NCBI GenBank assembly: GCA_041905595.1
Contig: JAYRKT010000022.1
Coordinates: 1-64,000 of the forward strand
Source: Aliitabrizicola sp041905595
GTDB taxonomy: Bacteria; Pseudomonadota; Alphaproteobacteria; Rhodobacterales; Rhodobacteraceae
Reading direction: 5' to 3'
DNA length: 64,000 nucleotides
Part shown: one piece after another, positions 15,685 through 24,345 of the stretch
Numbering within the stretch: the stretch's first letter is position 1
Layout of the letters: the number at the start of each line of letters is the position of its first letter
Program-made: the position numbers and the translations under genes
Notes under the pieces: model-generated
Databases searched by the model: none
Seen by the model: the letters and a program-made list of their open reading frames with translations, nothing else
What the model was told of the DNA's origin: nothing

Positions 15685-16815
15685 GTGCGGCTGACCAATT
15701 TCACCGACTATGCGCTGCGGCTCTTGCTTATGGTCCACGAAGCTGACGGTCAGCTGATTACCATCGAGCAGGCGGCATCCAGGTTCCGCCTGTCTCGTGC
15801 CAACCTGATGAAGGTTGCGAACGAACTTACGTCGCACGGGTTCCTGACTGGGGTCCGAGGGCGTTCCGGCGGCCTGAAACTCGCCAAATCCGCCAATGAA
15901 ATCAGAATTGGCGACGTGGTGCGGGCGATGGAGACGGACTTTGCGCTCGTCGAGTGCCTGAGAGAGACAAACGATTGCACGATAACGGACATCTGTCGCC
16001 TGCCACGCGTGTTTCGACGGGCCCGTCAGGCTTTTCTTGATGAACTGGACGCGACGACGCTCGCAGATGTCGGACTGCGTCCGTCGACTAACATGACTTC
16101 CCCCGGCGACCGCCCGACCGCCGAGTCGGCGCGACCTGAAGCGATTGCCGCTTCTGCGGATAGGTCGCCATCTGAATTTGATGACACTATTACTGACATT
16201 GCCGCCCCCATTGCCAGACCCTATGACAGCCCCCAACGCAGGGCCCAGGCCGAGGCGACCCGCGACAGGATCCTGCAGGCCGTTGCCGACGTGCTGGACA
16301 CAAGCGGGGGAGAGGACGCCCTATTTGATGAGATTGCCAAAGTCGCCGGCGTCGAACCACGGACCGTCTTCCGGCATTTCGCGAACAAGACCGAGTTGCT
16401 AAGGGCATTCTGGGTCTGGATCGGCGCCCGGATAGGCCCACAGATCCTGCCCTCGACACTGGATGACCTGATCGCGATGCCGCCCCGCATCTTTGACGGG
16501 TTCGACGCGCATGAGAATGTAATCCGGGCCAGCCTGCACTCGCCATCCGGGCGGGCCATGCGGCAGCAGGCCCTCCCCGCGCGACGGCAGAGCTTCGCCC
16601 GCATCGTCGAGTCCGGACTGGCGGATCTTACGCCAACCCAGCGGCAAGAGTTTCTGGCGCTGGCCCATCTGATGGTCAGCGCGGCCGCCTGGGAAACGAT
16701 GAAGGACTATGCCGGGCTTTCAGGACTGCAAGCGGGAAAAACCGTGTCCCGCGCCCTGACGCTTCTGATGACGGCCCTGCGGTCCGAGCCCCGAGATGCA
16801 ACCCGGACTGTGTAA
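15685..16815 (+). CDS. nsrR: NsrR-type Rrf2 regulator fused to a TetR regulator
   Basis: A 376-residue protein joining two complete transcription-factor families in one frame. Residues 1-130 form an Rrf2/NsrR repressor: MRLTNFTDYALRLLL opening, winged helix with SRANLMKVANELTSHGF, and an iron-sulfur cysteine trio C91-X6-C98-X5-C104, as in the nitric-oxide sensor NsrR. A low-complexity linker (131-185) leads to a TetR domain: HTH residues 190-240 (ILQAVADVL, AGVEPRTVFRHFANKTELL) and an all-helical C-terminal domain to residue 376. The GTG at 15685 is preferred because GGAGGG precedes it and NsrR proteins begin MRLTxFTDY; an ATG four codons upstream lacks a ribosome site. It is divergent from the haemoglobin operon with two NsrR-like operators between. 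Confidence 0.88.
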   Translation: MRLTNFTDYALRLLLMVHEADGQLITIEQAASRFRLSRANLMKVANELTSHGFLTGVRGRSGGLKLAKSANEIRIGDVVRAMETDFALVECLRETNDCTITDICRLPRVFRRARQAFLDELDATTLADVGLRPSTNMTSPGDRPTAESARPEAIAASADRSPSEFDDTITDIAAPIARPYDSPQRRAQAEATRDRILQAVADVLDTSGGEDALFDEIAKVAGVEPRTVFRHFANKTELLRAFWVWIGARIGPQILPSTLDDLIAMPPRIFDGFDAHENVIRASLHSPSGRAMRQQALPARRQSFARIVESGLADLTPTQRQEFLALAHLMVSAAAWETMKDYAGLSGLQAGKTVSRALTLLMTALRSEPRDATRTV

Positions 16816-16896
16816 GCCAAGACCTGAGGCGACTGTCGACAAGGCCGCGCGACGGCAAGATGATCGGTGTGGCGTGCACCGCTATGTCTCTTGTCG

Positions 16897-17688
16897 TCAC
16901 GCAGTTTCGGCAGGAGCCTGGGGCCCCCGTTCGGCGAGATAAAGCGACAAGAGTTGCGTCTGGGATGAGATCCCGAGCTTGCGATAGACGTTCCGGCGAT
17001 GGACCTTCACCGTCCCGGTCGCGATCCCCAGCCGCAGCGCCACGGATTCCGAGGAATGCCCCTGAAGGACCAGCTCCACGATTGCGGCCTCCCGGTCAGT
17101 CAGGTTCAGGCGCAGCCAAGGCTGGGACGGCAGGGCCGGCCGGACGCCCGCGCCGAACCGGGCGGCCACACCGCCCCAGTAAAGCCGAACCAGATCTCCG
17201 ACCAGCGGCTCGGCCTGCCGCAATGGGGCCAGTTCCGCGTCGCTGAACCCGCCACTTGCCTCCCGGCGCATCAGCGACAGCACGATTGTCGCATCCTCGA
17301 CAGGAACGAAGAAGCCGACCTCTTCGGCGAGCCCAGTCTGGACATAATAGGTGCGATAGTACTCGCTGGAAAAGAAGCGGTCCGGGGCAAGATCGCGCAT
17401 CCGGAACAACCCGGAGCGCCGATCGCGGGCAGTGCGGCAGAACGGGTCGAGCAGGTAAGGGCCAGCCTGATAAAGCGAGACGAAGACGTGGTAGAACGCC
17501 GGTGAGAAGGTGCTGAAAAGATCAAGCGGGCGTTCCCCGTCGTGATAGGCAAAAACGACGACCTCATCCACAGGTGCAAGCGCACGCACCAGCCGCAAAA
17601 AGACGCGCCCCACGGCCTCGTCTGGTAGACTCGGACGGCCAAGAGTCTCGCGCAGGGCGGCGAAGACTTCGGGAAGAACGGGTCGCAT
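16897..17688 (-). CDS. LuxR-family transcriptional regulator
   Basis: A 263-residue regulator with an undefined N-terminal sensory region (1 to about 190, containing VVVFAYHDGERPLDLF and several aromatic residues) and a C-terminal LuxR/FixJ helix-turn-helix (LTDREAAIVELVLQGHSSES, recognition helix in GTVKVHRRNVYRKLGI). No receiver or classical autoinducer-binding domain is recognised. The start at 17688 has GCGGAG eight bases upstream; the frame is open further but into promoter DNA. It is divergent from the polyamine-type transporter operon with about 170 bases between, so it most probably regulates that operon. Confidence 0.85.
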   Translation of the reverse strand: MRPVLPEVFAALRETLGRPSLPDEAVGRVFLRLVRALAPVDEVVVFAYHDGERPLDLFSTFSPAFYHVFVSLYQAGPYLLDPFCRTARDRRSGLFRMRDLAPDRFFSSEYYRTYYVQTGLAEEVGFFVPVEDATIVLSLMRREASGGFSDAELAPLRQAEPLVGDLVRLYWGGVAARFGAGVRPALPSQPWLRLNLTDREAAIVELVLQGHSSESVALRLGIATGTVKVHRRNVYRKLGISSQTQLLSLYLAERGPQAPAETA

Positions 17689-17737
17689 GCCTATATCTCC
17701 GCCAAAGCTGCCCCCAGAGTTGCATGGAAGGCGTGAT

Positions 17738-17788
17738 ATATACCTCCCATGACCCGATTTTGCCCGAAATACCACTTTTGGGGTATAT
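17738..17788. promoter_or_regulatory. Inverted repeat in luxR/pot intergenic region
   Basis: ATATACC (17738-17744) and GGTATAT (17782-17788) form an inverted pair with centres 44 bases apart, about four helical turns, in the intergenic region of a divergent regulator and transport operon. This is a candidate operator for the LuxR protein; the arms are short and could be chance. Confidence 0.3.
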
Positions 17789-17855
17789 GCCAGCCCACGG
17801 CTTTCCCTGATCGTTCGAGCAAGACCCCGCAAATGGGGCGCGCAGGGGGTAGAAC

Positions 17856-18917
17856 GTGGCGCCAGAAGCCGTCTCCGATCTGGAATTCCGACACCTGACC
17901 AAGCGGTATGGTGAGGTCGAGGCGGTTTCGGGGATCGACCTCTCGGTGCCGAAGGGGGCCTTCCTGGCGATTCTCGGCCCCTCGGGCTGCGGCAAGACCA
18001 CTTGCCTGCGGATGATCGGCGGGTTCGAACAGCCGACCGAGGGCGAAGTCCGCATTGCCGGGCAGGTGGTGAACGGCATCCCCGCCTATCAGCGCCCGGT
18101 CAACATGGTGTTCCAGCACTACGCGCTGTTTCCCCACATGAACGTCGCCGAGAACGTGGGCTATGGGTTGCGCCAGATGCGCCCGCGCATGGCCGGCGCC
18201 GAGATCGACCGACGGGTCGCCGAGGCGCTGGAAATGGTGCGTCTTGGCTCGTTCGCCAAGCGCCGGACGCACGAGATGTCGGGGGGCCAACAGCAGCGGG
18301 TCGCCCTGGCCCGCGCGATCGTGAATCGCCCGAAGATCCTGCTTCTGGATGAACCTCTCGCGGCGCTGGACAAGAAGCTGCGCGGCGACATGCAGCTGGA
18401 GCTCCTGGAGTTGCAGCGGGAACTCGGGATCACCTTCGTCCTCGTCACCCATGACCAGGAAGAGGCGCTGTCGATGGCCGACCTCGTCTGCGTGATGAGC
18501 GCGGGCAGGATCAGCCAGCTTGGCACCCCGCAGGAGGTTTACGATCACCCGGCGGACCTGTTCGTGGCCGATTTCGTCGGCAAGACCAATCGAATCCCGG
18601 TCTCGATAGAAGGCGGTGTCCTGCGCCTCGCCGATGGCCGCGCCCTGCCCGGCACCTCGTCCGTTCATGGCTCCGCCATCGCCGCCCTGCGCCCCGAGGC
18701 GATCCGTATCGCCCGCACGGGCGAGGGTTTGCCTGGCACCGTCACCCACCGAATCTTCCTCGGCTCCTTCGCCGAATATGCCGTCGCCGTCCCTGGGATC
18801 GGCGACATCCTCGTCACGACCGACCGACGCGGCGCAACCGAGGCTGATCTGATCGCCCCCGGCGAGGCCGTATGCCTGACCTACGACCCAGCCGCGGTGC
18901 TGGTGTTCCCACAATAA
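17856..18917 (+). CDS. potA: Polyamine-type ABC transporter, ATP-binding protein
   Basis: The 353-residue ATPase of a spermidine/putrescine-type importer. Walker A GPSGCGKTT, signature MSGGQQQR, Walker B ILLLDEPLAALD and the switch His in VTHDQEEAL are all intact. The C-terminal 110 residues form the TOBE/OB regulatory domain (LRPEAIRIA, GSFAEYAVAV). The GTG start follows a GGGGGT stretch. It is the first gene of a five-gene operon with the binding protein, two permeases and an SDR. Substrate specificity cannot be read from the ATPase. Confidence 0.9.
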   Translation: MAPEAVSDLEFRHLTKRYGEVEAVSGIDLSVPKGAFLAILGPSGCGKTTCLRMIGGFEQPTEGEVRIAGQVVNGIPAYQRPVNMVFQHYALFPHMNVAENVGYGLRQMRPRMAGAEIDRRVAEALEMVRLGSFAKRRTHEMSGGQQQRVALARAIVNRPKILLLDEPLAALDKKLRGDMQLELLELQRELGITFVLVTHDQEEALSMADLVCVMSAGRISQLGTPQEVYDHPADLFVADFVGKTNRIPVSIEGGVLRLADGRALPGTSSVHGSAIAALRPEAIRIARTGEGLPGTVTHRIFLGSFAEYAVAVPGIGDILVTTDRRGATEADLIAPGEAVCLTYDPAAVLVFPQ

Positions 18918-18942
18918 CGACAACCGACAGAGAGGGCTTCCT

Positions 18943-20100
18943 ATGACAAAGGACTTCAAGGACACGCCGATCACGCCGGATCGGTTCATGACGGAATTCA
19001 TGCGCTGGAAGCGCGGGTCGATCACCCGGCGGCATTTCATGGGGGTTACAGGCCTAGGCCTTGCCACCGCCGTTCTGTCGCGCTTTCCCGGCGCGGGCAT
19101 CAACCCGGCCTTCGCCGAAGACCTCGGGACGCAGATGGCAATCGCCACCTGGCCCAACTACCACGACCCCGCCACGTTCGAGAACTTCACCGCCGCGACC
19201 GGCGTGGCCGTCGAGGTCAACGTATTTGGCTCCAACGAAGAGATGTTGGCCAAGCTGCAGGCGGGCGGCGCTGGCTGGTCGCTGTTCGTGCCGACCAACT
19301 ACACGATCTCGACCTATGCCGGGCTGAAGCTGATCGACGCGCTGGACCTTTCGAAGATTCCGAACTTCTCGCCTTCGACACAGAATCCACGCTTCACATC
19401 GCAAGGGATGATCGACGGCACGACCTATGCCCTGCCGAAGAACTGGGGCACCACCGGCTTTGCGGTGAACACCGCTGAGCTCAAGAAGCCGATGACCACC
19501 TGGAAGGACTTCTTCGCGACCGCAATGGCCGAGGCCGACGGCCGCGCGATGGTGCATGACTACCAGCTGACCACCATCGGATCGGCGCTCGTCTCGCTTG
19601 GGCTCGACTTCAACTCGACCAAGCCCGAGGATCTGGCCCAGGCCGAGAAGCTGCTGCTGGAGGTCAAGCCGCATCTCTTTGCAATCAACTCGGACTACCA
19701 GCCCTCGATGCGGTCGACCGATGCCTGGATGACAATGTGCTGGACGAATGACGGCGCGCAGCTGAACCGCGACATGCCGGAGATCGCCTATATCCTCGGC
19801 ACCGACGGAGGCGAGATCTGGACCGACTACTATGCGATCCCGAGCTCGGCCCCGAACAAGGCCGCGGGCTATGCGCTGCTGAACTTCCTCATGGATCCGG
19901 CGGTTGCGGTGAAGGAGCATATCGCCAACGGCGCACCCGCCACGGACAGCCGCGTAATCGCGCTCCTGCCGCCCGAGATCACCAACAACAAGATCGTCTA
20001 TCCGGACGAAGCCTCGCTGACGCCGCTCGAATTCGGCGCGGCGGCCACGTTGACCGATCCCGGCCGGGCCGAGCTCATGGCCCGGTTCAAGTCGGCCTGA
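18943..20100 (+). CDS. potD: Polyamine-type ABC transporter, Tat-exported binding protein
   Basis: A 385-residue periplasmic binding protein of the PotD/extracellular solute-binding family 1 type. The N-terminus has a twin-arginine motif (SITRRHFMGVTGLGLATAVL), implying folded export. The mature part shows ATWPNYHDPATFENFTAATG, typical of PotD-like proteins, and a late WTDYYAIPSSAPNKAAGY segment. The operon with PotA/B/C-like proteins sets its role. The exact ligand (putrescine, spermidine or another amine) is uncertain. Confidence 0.88.
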   Translation: MTKDFKDTPITPDRFMTEFMRWKRGSITRRHFMGVTGLGLATAVLSRFPGAGINPAFAEDLGTQMAIATWPNYHDPATFENFTAATGVAVEVNVFGSNEEMLAKLQAGGAGWSLFVPTNYTISTYAGLKLIDALDLSKIPNFSPSTQNPRFTSQGMIDGTTYALPKNWGTTGFAVNTAELKKPMTTWKDFFATAMAEADGRAMVHDYQLTTIGSALVSLGLDFNSTKPEDLAQAEKLLLEVKPHLFAINSDYQPSMRSTDAWMTMCWTNDGAQLNRDMPEIAYILGTDGGEIWTDYYAIPSSAPNKAAGYALLNFLMDPAVAVKEHIANGAPATDSRVIALLPPEITNNKIVYPDEASLTPLEFGAAATLTDPGRAELMARFKSA

Positions 20101-20102
20101 TC

Positions 20103-20969
20103 ATGGCACTTTCGGCAGCAGCCAGGAAAAGATGGGTCACGGCGGCGCTTCTCGCGCCCGCCGGACTCTGGCTCTTCTTCTTCCTGGTGCTGCCGTTCAT
20201 CGCCATCCTGATTTTCTCCTTTGGCGAGCGGGCGCCGGCTGGCGGCTATCAGCCGGCGCTGACGCTTGCCAACTACCTGAACATTCCGGCACGCGGCGCG
20301 GCCTTCCTGAACACGGCGATCCTCGCGCCGATCGGCGCCGCGACCTGTCTGGCCATCGCCTACCCCGCCGCCTGGTTCCTGGCGCTGCGGGTCGATCCGA
20401 AGCATCGCCTGATGCTGGTCGCGCTGATGATCGTGCCGTTCTGGACCTCGATGCTGGTGCGGACCTACGCCTGGATGTACCTGCTCGGCGCCCGCGGCAT
20501 CCCGCAGCTGCTGGAAATGATCGGCATCGACAACGTGCGGCTCATCAACACGCCAGGCGCGGTGTTGCTGGGGATCGTCTACGGCTACCTGCCGCTGATG
20601 GTGATGCCGATCTATGTCAGCCTCGAGAAGCTGGACCGCCGCCTGCTGGAAGCCTCGTCTGACCTGGGCGCAAAGCCGCTCTCCACCTTCCTGACGGTCA
20701 CCCTGCCCCTGTCGATGCCCGGCGTTATGACGGGCGTGGCGCTGGTTTCGATCCTGCTCCTTGGCGAATACCTGATCCCGCAGATGCTGGGGGGCGGCAA
20801 GGTCTACTTCATCGGCAACGCGCTGGTGGACCTGTTCCTGCAATCACGCAACTGGCCCTTTGGGTCGGCCATCGCAGTGGCGCTGGTTCTGGGCGTCGTG
20901 GGCGTCCTCCTCGTCACCATGCGGATCGCGTGGAAGGTGTCGGGCACCCGGCAAATGGACCTCGTCTGA
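20103..20969 (+). CDS. potB: Polyamine-type ABC transporter, permease B
   Basis: A 288-residue inner-membrane permease with six predicted helices. The MetI-like fold contains the EAA loop LEASSDLGAKPLSTFLTVTL (about residues 182-201). It starts two bases after the binding-protein stop, and its stop overlaps the next start as TGATG. The long hydrophobic start (LFFFLVLPFIAILIFSF) and the PotB/HydB-type sequence match the upstream permease of polyamine importers. Confidence 0.9.
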   Translation: MALSAAARKRWVTAALLAPAGLWLFFFLVLPFIAILIFSFGERAPAGGYQPALTLANYLNIPARGAAFLNTAILAPIGAATCLAIAYPAAWFLALRVDPKHRLMLVALMIVPFWTSMLVRTYAWMYLLGARGIPQLLEMIGIDNVRLINTPGAVLLGIVYGYLPLMVMPIYVSLEKLDRRLLEASSDLGAKPLSTFLTVTLPLSMPGVMTGVALVSILLLGEYLIPQMLGGGKVYFIGNALVDLFLQSRNWPFGSAIAVALVLGVVGVLLVTMRIAWKVSGTRQMDLV

Positions 20970-21778
20970 TGCGCGTCTTCCTGTCTGCCGTCTACCTTTT
21001 CCTCTACGCGCCGATCGCGCTTGTCGTGGTGTTCTCGTTCAACGCCGGGCGCAGTGCGACACAGATGACCGGCTTTTCGTTGCAATGGTATGGCAAGGCG
21101 CTGTCGAACGTCTTCCTGACCGATGCGCTGAAAACCTCGCTGATCGTGGCCTTCACCTCGGCCGCGCTGGCCGCCGTCTTCGGCACCATGGCGGCCATGG
21201 GAATGGAGCGGCTCGGCCCCCGACTCCGCGCGCTCTTCGACGGCATGCTTGCGGCCGCGATCGTCGTGCCCGGCGTGGTCATCGGCATCGCGACCCTCGT
21301 CGCGCTGGCGGGCCTGTTCGGGATCGTGAACCCGGCTTTGGCCGAGTTGTCGCCCAATGCGCCGCAGTTCCAGATGGGTTACCTGTCGCTGATCGCGGCG
21401 CATGGCCTGTTTGCGATGGCGCTGGTGGCGATGATCGTGAAGGCCCGTATCGCCAGCCTGTCGCGGGATATCGTCGAGGCGTCCTACGACCTTTACGCGC
21501 CGCCCTTCGCGACCTTCTTCCAGATCGTCCTGCCGCAGCTGCGCGCGTCGATCCTGGCCGGGTTCCTGATGTCCTTCACCTTCTCCTTCGACGATTTCAT
21601 CATCGCCTTCTTTGTCGCCGGGGCGAAGACGACCCTGCCGATGTATGTCTTCGCCTCGATCCGGCGCGGCGTGACGCCCGAGATCAACGCCATCGCCACC
21701 ATGGTCCTTGTCGCCTCGCTGATCCTGATCGCGCTGGCCTGGCTTCTGATGCGGGAAAGGAAACCCCATGCTGCTTGA
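20969..21778 (+). CDS. potC: Polyamine-type ABC transporter, permease C
   Basis: The second permease, 269 residues, six hydrophobic helices. The PotC-like N-terminus (VYLFLYAPIALVVVFSFNAG) and the EAA loop (VEASYDLYAPPFATFFQIVL) are clear. The start at 20969 overlaps the potB stop by one base; the frame is open upstream into potB but the family start is MRVFLSAVYL. It overlaps the following SDR gene, so all five genes appear translationally linked. Confidence 0.9.
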   Translation: MRVFLSAVYLFLYAPIALVVVFSFNAGRSATQMTGFSLQWYGKALSNVFLTDALKTSLIVAFTSAALAAVFGTMAAMGMERLGPRLRALFDGMLAAAIVVPGVVIGIATLVALAGLFGIVNPALAELSPNAPQFQMGYLSLIAAHGLFAMALVAMIVKARIASLSRDIVEASYDLYAPPFATFFQIVLPQLRASILAGFLMSFTFSFDDFIIAFFVAGAKTTLPMYVFASIRRGVTPEINAIATMVLVASLILIALAWLLMRERKPHAA

Positions 21779-22514
21779 AGGCAAGGTCGCCCTCGTCACC
21801 GGCGCCGCCTCTGGCATCGGCGAGGCGGGCGCTGCTGCCATGACGCGCGAAGGGGCGCGTGTCGTGATCCTCGACCGCGACCGCGACAGAGCCGCCGCTG
21901 CCGCTGACCGGATCGGCGCCGAGGCCATGCCGGTCGATGTGGCCGACGATGCGGCCCTGACCGGCGCCATCGGCAAGGTCCTCACCCGCCACGGCCGCAT
22001 CGACATCCTGCACAATCACGCTGGCATCCAGGTGGCCGGCGATCTCGAGCAGGTCGCGGTCGAAGGCTTCGATGCCTCATGGGCCGTGAACGTGCGGGCC
22101 TATTTCATAGCCGCGCGGGCCGTGGTTCCGGTGATGAAGGCGCAAGGTGGCGGTGTCATCCTGAACACCTCGTCCTCGTCAGGGATCCAATACGACCGCG
22201 AGATGATCGCCTATGCCACGACCAAGCACGCGGTCGTCGCAATGACACGGCAGATGGCAGGTGATTACGGGCGGCACGGCATCCGGGTCAATGCGCTCTG
22301 TCCCGGCTGGGTGGACACCCCGTTCAACGCGCCTTTCATGGAACAGATGGGCGGCCGCGCTGAGCTCGAGGCCTATGTGGCCGAGCGCGTCCCTCTCGGG
22401 CGATGGGCGCGGCTTGAAGAAATGGCCGAACCGATCCTGTTCCTCGTCTCGGACCGCTCTTCTTACATGACCGGGCAGGTCCTGGTCGTGGACGGCGGCG
22501 AGACGGTAGTCTGA
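21768..22514 (+). CDS. SDR-family oxidoreductase
   Basis: A 248-residue short-chain dehydrogenase. The nucleotide motif TGAASGIG, the structural NHAG (an unusual form of NNAG), the catalytic Ser in NTSSSSG and Tyr-Lys in YATTK are present, as is the C-terminal GQVLVVDGG of classical SDRs. Asp37 after the second strand (VVILDRD) favours NAD over NADP. It overlaps the last permease gene by 11 bases, so it is part of the transport operon and may act on a product of the imported amine. Substrate unknown. Confidence 0.87.
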   Translation: MLLEGKVALVTGAASGIGEAGAAAMTREGARVVILDRDRDRAAAAADRIGAEAMPVDVADDAALTGAIGKVLTRHGRIDILHNHAGIQVAGDLEQVAVEGFDASWAVNVRAYFIAARAVVPVMKAQGGGVILNTSSSSGIQYDREMIAYATTKHAVVAMTRQMAGDYGRHGIRVNALCPGWVDTPFNAPFMEQMGGRAELEAYVAERVPLGRWARLEEMAEPILFLVSDRSSYMTGQVLVVDGGETVV

Positions 22515-22587
22515 GCGGCGCCACCCCCGCTCAACAGCGACCTGCCCGGCTCAATCTGTCCCCGCGCAAGCCGGCGGCCGCGGGCAG

Positions 22588-23532
22588 CTACTGCAGGCGC
22601 TCTGCCAGAAAGACGGCAAGCTCGCCCAGGGTCTCGTCAGTCGCAAGCCCCTTCGACGCGTGTCCCTCGCCCGGAACCACGACGAAATCGACGATCGCCG
22701 AGGGATCTGCCGCGGCCCAGGCATCGCGCAGGCGGCCGGATTGGAGCTGCGATACCTCCATGTCGCCATCACCATGCCGGATCATCAGCGGCGGCAGCTT
22801 CTGCCCCGTCGGCCAGGCGGATAGGACGCCGAGCGGCCCGACCTGGTCCGCCCTGGCGCGGTTGCCGGCAATCGGAAAGCCCAGCAGCTGGCTTTCGGGA
22901 CTGTCGGCCGCGTCGGCGGGGCCGCGTTCAGGCACCCGGTCAAGAGCCGCCATGTCTGCATCCAACTGCCCGAAGGCCACAGGCCCGCCAAAATCGACGA
23001 TGGCCCGTGGCGGCGCTCCGTCGCGCGTCAGTTCCAAACCGGCGGTCACGGCCACAAAGCCGCCCGTCGATTGCCCCCAGAGTGCGTATCGCGCCGGATC
23101 AAGCCCGAACTGCCTCCCCGCCGCCTGCAGGAAGCGCACGGCCGCAACGATGTCATCCCGGGGTCCGGGCCATTGCGCCTCGGTTGCGGGACGGTAGTTT
23201 ACACGGACAACGGCTATTCCAAGATCGAGCAACGGCTCGGGAACAGCAGCATCTGCCTTGTCCCCCCCGGCAAAGCCGCCGCCGTGGATGTCGATCACAT
23301 AGGGAAACGGGCCATCGCCGGGCGGAAGGTAAAGATCAAGCCGGTTCTTCTCGGACTGCGGCGCATAGCGCAGGTCCGTCTGGACGGCAGCGGGGCGCTG
23401 CGCCTGGGCGACGAAGTACAGGCCAGCCGCCGTCGCCAAGGCCATGACCAAAGCGGCGAGAACCGATGTAAGTCGATTGGGTTGTTCCGCCACCTCACGC
23501 GACTCCAACGGCTGTTTCAGGGCGTTTGCCAT
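22588..23532 (-). CDS. Alpha/beta hydrolase (BD-FAE/esterase type), membrane-anchored
   Basis: A 314-residue hydrolase. An N-terminal hydrophobic helix (about residues 22-42) anchors or exports it. The oxyanion motif HGGG (IDIHGGGFAGGDKAD), the nucleophile elbow GQSTGG (Ser), and late Asp and His (IRHGDGDMEV, GEGHASKG) complete a catalytic triad. It looks like the family that includes BD-FAE and kynurenine formamidase-like esterases. An alternative GTG start eight codons upstream is possible; neither start has a strong ribosome site. Natural substrate unknown. Confidence 0.82.
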   Translation of the reverse strand: MANALKQPLESREVAEQPNRLTSVLAALVMALATAAGLYFVAQAQRPAAVQTDLRYAPQSEKNRLDLYLPPGDGPFPYVIDIHGGGFAGGDKADAAVPEPLLDLGIAVVRVNYRPATEAQWPGPRDDIVAAVRFLQAAGRQFGLDPARYALWGQSTGGFVAVTAGLELTRDGAPPRAIVDFGGPVAFGQLDADMAALDRVPERGPADAADSPESQLLGFPIAGNRARADQVGPLGVLSAWPTGQKLPPLMIRHGDGDMEVSQLQSGRLRDAWAAADPSAIVDFVVVPGEGHASKGLATDETLGELAVFLAERLQ

Positions 23533-23713
23533 TCCCAGTTTCGACCCGTTGACCACAGGCCGTCAACCGGAGGGTAGTACTTTGCGCGCCAAGATAGTCC
23601 CCCGGCCCCCGTGACAGGGCAATCCAAACCGCTTATCGTGGCCTCGGTGACCGCGGCTACAAGATGTGCGGTTCCGCAAAGGGAAAACAGTATTTCAGGC
23701 AAGAGGATCAGGC

Positions 23714-23977
23714 ATGAAGAAGCCAATCACCCTTCTGCTGGCCGTTGCGTTTACAGCGACCGCAGCCATGGCCCAGACCACAACGACGCAGGAGACCGAG
23801 AAACAGAAGCGGGAACACGAGATCGGCTGCATCGCCGGAACTGCAACCGGTATCATTCTGGGCGCGGCGGTGGGCGGTCTCTTCGGTGGCGGCGTCGGCA
23901 AATCGCTGATGGAAATCGCCGGCGGCAGTGGCGGCGGCTTCCTTGGCCACAAGCTCGGCTGCAAGAAGCAGCAATGA
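23714..23977 (+). CDS. Small exported glycine-zipper protein
   Basis: An 87-residue protein with a Sec signal peptide (MKKPITLLLAVAFTATAAMA), a charged segment (TEKQKREHE) and a glycine-zipper membrane element (GTATGIILGAAVGGLFGGGVG), ending in a lysine-rich tail with two mature cysteines (GCIAG, LGCKK). Glycine-zipper proteins often associate with the envelope; the exact role is unknown. The ATG at 23714 follows GAGGATCAGG. The next gene begins 17 bases after its stop, in the same direction. Confidence 0.75.
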   Translation: MKKPITLLLAVAFTATAAMAQTTTTQETEKQKREHEIGCIAGTATGIILGAAVGGLFGGGVGKSLMEIAGGSGGGFLGHKLGCKKQQ

Positions 23978-23994
23978 TCGGAAAGGATTTCGAC

Positions 23995-24345
23995 ATGACC
24001 CTTCGCATCCTTCCCGCCGCAATTGTCGCGGCATTCCTGGCTCTGCCCGCCCTTGCCGAAGAGGCGTCGGTCCCGGGTGAGGTCGGCAACCTGCTCGACC
24101 GCAATGGCGACGAGATCATCACCGTCGACGAGATGGACGCCTTCGCAGTCGCCGTCTTCCCGGCCTTCGACACCAACGGCGACGGCAAGATCGACAAGAC
24201 CGAAGCTCTGGTCGTCCTGACCGAGGCGCAGTTCACTGCGATCGACGCCAATGGCGATGGCGTCATCACCGTGGAAGAGCTGACCGAGCAGGTTCGCACC
24301 GACTTCAAGACTGCGGACCAGGACGGCGACGGCGTACTGAAATAG
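23995..24345 (+). CDS. Exported EF-hand calcium-binding protein
   Basis: A 116-residue periplasmic protein: signal peptide (residues 1-21, ending ALPALA), then EF-hand loops DRNGDEIITVDE, DTNGDGKIDKTE, DANGDGVITVEE and a last incomplete DQDGDGVLK at the very C-terminus. Canonical Asp/Asn positions are conserved, so Ca binding is expected. GGAAAGGA precedes the chosen ATG; an alternative start seven codons earlier overlaps the upstream stop as ATGA. It lies in a probable operon with the glycine-zipper protein. Confidence 0.85.
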   Translation: MTLRILPAAIVAAFLALPALAEEASVPGEVGNLLDRNGDEIITVDEMDAFAVAVFPAFDTNGDGKIDKTEALVVLTEAQFTAIDANGDGVITVEELTEQVRTDFKTADQDGDGVLK

